Part shown: in pieces, positions 62,185-64,000 of the stretch
How the letters are laid out: the number at the start of each line of letters is the position of its first letter
Numbering within the stretch: the first letter of the stretch is position 1
Origin: Neptunicella marina
GTDB taxonomy: Bacteria; Pseudomonadota; Gammaproteobacteria; Enterobacterales; Alteromonadaceae
Assembly: GCF_014270035.1 (NCBI RefSeq)
Contig: NZ_JACNEP010000001.1
Location: forward strand, 1-64,000
Length of the DNA stretch: 64,000 bases
Reading direction: 5' to 3'
Notes under the pieces: generated by a model
Seen by the model: the letters and a program-made list of their open reading frames with translations, nothing else
What the model was told of the DNA's origin: nothing
The model's database searches: none
Translations under genes and position numbers: made by a program

Positions 62185-62973
62185 TTATTTTGTCAGTTGT
62201 ACCATACTAATTTGATAACTTAGCGGCAACATGCCATTTTGCTTTCTAAGCAATTCATAGTTCTCACTTAATTGACTCAAAGTCTGTCGGGTTAACTGAG
62301 CGTTATGATTTTTCTGTGTTACAACATTCGCTCCCACCGCTTTAATGGAGCCAAGCAACTCGCGTACATTAAGATGTTCACTATTGTACTGGCGGTTTTC
62401 TGCCTTCACCTCAAATCCACATTGCTGAGCGGCTTTTACAATATGTTCATGGGCCATAAAACGATTAACCGCAGAATAGCCATTTAACGGCCAGCTTTGT
62501 GCTAATTGCCAAAATGAATCTTGTACCATAATGGCTAAAACTGCTTTGCCGCCAGGTTTTAATACCCGGTAGATTTCCGCAAGGCAGTTTTCAATGGAGT
62601 AACACCACTGCAGCACCATGGATGAAAATACTCCACTTACAGTCTCATTCAATAGTGGCAATTGTTCGGCGTCTCCAGCTACCCATTGAATGCCATTGAT
62701 GCTTTGTTCCCGGGCAAAGCGCAACATACCTTCAGCAATATCAATGCCGATTACCGATTCAGTTTGCTTCGACAATAAACGGGTAATACGGCCGGTTCCA
62801 CATCCAAGGTCCACCGTCATGCCTGATTTGACATCAAATAGGCTGAGCGCATCATTTGCCACCTGCCACTGAATTGGTGCATGCTGATCATACTGCACAG
62901 CGGCACGACTAAACTGATTAGCGATTCGCTGTTTAAGCAGATTATCAGTTGTTGAAGATGTAACATTCATCAT
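62185..62973 (-). CDS. bioC: Malonyl-ACP O-methyltransferase
   Basis: BioC methylates malonyl-ACP so that fatty-acid enzymes can make pimeloyl-ACP, the first part of biotin. The 262-residue protein has FSRAAVQYDQHAPIQWQVA, the SAM motif VDLGCGTGRITRLLSK (near 55) and GVFSSMVLQWC. I start at ATG 62973, which overlaps the bioF stop by one base; adjacent ATG 62970 is equally possible. It lies between bioF and bioD, so the operon holds the route from pimeloyl to dethiobiotin. Confidence 0.95.
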   Translation of the reverse strand: MMNVTSSTTDNLLKQRIANQFSRAAVQYDQHAPIQWQVANDALSLFDVKSGMTVDLGCGTGRITRLLSKQTESVIGIDIAEGMLRFAREQSINGIQWVAGDAEQLPLLNETVSGVFSSMVLQWCYSIENCLAEIYRVLKPGGKAVLAIMVQDSFWQLAQSWPLNGYSAVNRFMAHEHIVKAAQQCGFEVKAENRQYNSEHLNVRELLGSIKAVGANVVTQKNHNAQLTRQTLSQLSENYELLRKQNGMLPLSYQISMVQLTK

Positions 62974-64000
62974 TACGCACACCTTTTGATTGCATCTGCC
63001 AATGCCGTAACCAGCGCCTGAATCTGTTGTTCAGAATGCGCGGCTGAAATTGTTATGCGTAACCTGTCAGTCCCCTTAGGCACAGTGGGATAACGTATTG
63101 CTCCCACCTGAAAACCAGCCTTAGTTAAAAACTGAGAAACATTAAGCACGCGCTCAGCATTATTAAGTGCGACAGGCTGAATCGCGGTATCGGATGGCAG
63201 TAAATTAATCCCGGCTATCTCACACGCAGACTTAAACAATTCAATATTGCTAAACAGTTTATTACGCAGTTGCGGTTCGTTTTCAATACGCTTGAGGTTA
63301 TATAAGGTGATCGCTGCCTGAACCGGTGACATATGGGTACTGTAGACGTAATGGCGTGCGAAATTTACCAGATATTCAATCAGCTGTTTGGAGCCAGCAA
63401 CAAACGCTCCGGCAGAGCCTGCCGCTTTGCCAAATGTTGCCATTATCACGGGCACTTGTTTCGTATCTAACCCGGCTTGTTCGATACTTCCCATACCTGT
63501 TTCACCCAAAACACCAAATCCATGCGCATCATCAACCATTAACCAACTGTTATGTTGCTGAGCTAGATGCGCCATATCTGCCAACGGCGCCCTATCCCCA
63601 TCCATGCTATACACGCCTTCACACACCACTAAACGATTATCCGATGGTGTTTTTAATAAGGTTTGCAGATGTGACAGATCATTATGTTTAAAGCGCTTAA
63701 ACTCGGCACTACTGGCCATTGCGCCATCAATTAGCGATGCATGGCTTAACTTATCTGCCACAATGCTACCGCCTTGCAACATTAATGCATGGCATAACGC
63801 CTGATTGGCAGCAAAACCCGAATTAAATAACAGCACGGCTTCACGATTAAGTCTTTGAGCCAGATAATTTTCGAGCCCGGCATGAATATCCTTATATCCA
63901 CACACTAAGGGCGAGGCAGCACTGCCAACAGCATAATGTTTTATTTCATTAAGAAGCTCAGGCTGTTTTAATGATTGTGCTGCCAGTCCTAAATAGTCAT
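62973..64000 (-). CDS. bioF: 8-Amino-7-oxononanoate synthase, 5' end cut by the window edge
   Basis: BioF condenses pimeloyl-ACP with alanine in biotin synthesis (PLP enzyme). The frame is open to base 64000: upstream of the internal GTG at 63905, codons read DYLGLAAQSLKQPELL and then AVGSAASPLVCGY, the known BioF N-terminal blocks. So the start lies beyond the window, and a protein starting at 63905 would be too short. The PLP lysine lies in ATFGKAAGSAGAF, and DDAHGFGVLG is the substrate loop. BioC overlaps its stop. Confidence 0.96.
   Translation of the reverse strand, partial: DYLGLAAQSLKQPELLNEIKHYAVGSAASPLVCGYKDIHAGLENYLAQRLNREAVLLFNSGFAANQALCHALMLQGGSIVADKLSHASLIDGAMASSAEFKRFKHNDLSHLQTLLKTPSDNRLVVCEGVYSMDGDRAPLADMAHLAQQHNSWLMVDDAHGFGVLGETGMGSIEQAGLDTKQVPVIMATFGKAAGSAGAFVAGSKQLIEYLVNFARHYVYSTHMSPVQAAITLYNLKRIENEPQLRNKLFSNIELFKSACEIAGINLLPSDTAIQPVALNNAERVLNVSQFLTKAGFQVGAIRYPTVPKGTDRLRITISAAHSEQQIQALVTALADAIKRCA

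Overview
The window is a stretch of ordinary chromosome from a gammaproteobacterium, most likely a marine member of the Alteromonadales (Alteromonas / Catenovulum / Shewanella-like). The reasons are the gene order ihfB-rpsA-cmk-aroA-serC-gyrA-ubiG-nrdAB-yfaE and mnmA-hflD-purB, the E. coli-like proteins with a moderately AT-rich base composition, and the company of Bpt, monomeric isocitrate dehydrogenase, class II DAHP synthase and a VF530-type small protein. No rRNA, tRNA, CRISPR array or prophage was seen. The only mobile DNA is the tail of an IS3-type transposase at the extreme left edge, ending 11 bp from the pyrF stop codon. I cannot name the genus from sequence alone.

Layout. 0-10.3 kb, minus strand: gyrA, serC-aroA, cmk, rpsA, ihfB, lapA-lapB, pyrF (translation, DNA topology, LPS control, amino acid and nucleotide synthesis). 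10.5-19.6 kb: ubiG, then a dNTP-supply block on the plus strand (nrdA-nrdB-yfaE behind a pair of NrdR-like boxes, then yfbR-dgt, which destroy deoxynucleotides), interrupted by three minus-strand genes for membrane or LRAT-like proteins of unknown role. 19.7-23.2 kb: a solitary SulA-like SOS division inhibitor behind several LexA boxes, a YchJ-like SEC-C protein, a response regulator with TPR repeats and a small lipoprotein. 23.2-32.2 kb: L-2-hydroxyglutarate oxidase with a rhodanese, a GlxA-type regulator, TcdA facing a fused CsdA-CsdE sulfur-transfer protein, small conserved proteins, an acetyltransferase, exonuclease III, an orphan CbiM-like membrane protein and YfbV.

32.4-38.5 kb: trxB, then almost the whole bacterial N-degron pathway close together: aat and bpt (which put Leu/Phe on protein N termini), infA, and facing them clpA and clpS (which recognise and unfold those proteins), followed by cspD. 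38.5-48.2 kb: monomeric isocitrate dehydrogenase, rluE, the mnmA-hflD-purB operon, a class III adenylate cyclase, succinate-semialdehyde dehydrogenase and an acetyltransferase. 48.2-64 kb: a YdiJ-type D-2-hydroxyacid dehydrogenase, divergent ppsA/ppsR, DUF2461, class II DAHP synthase, a phosphatase-btuC-btuD operon, htpX, pepE and the biotin genes bioF-bioC-bioD, with bioF cut by the right edge.

The window is almost entirely core genome. The more unusual points are the CsdA-CsdE fusion, the stacked LexA boxes on a SulA gene with no visible lexA beside it, the LRAT-like protein, the compact N-degron neighbourhood and several likely non-ATG or shifted start codons. I found no convincing wholly new system.
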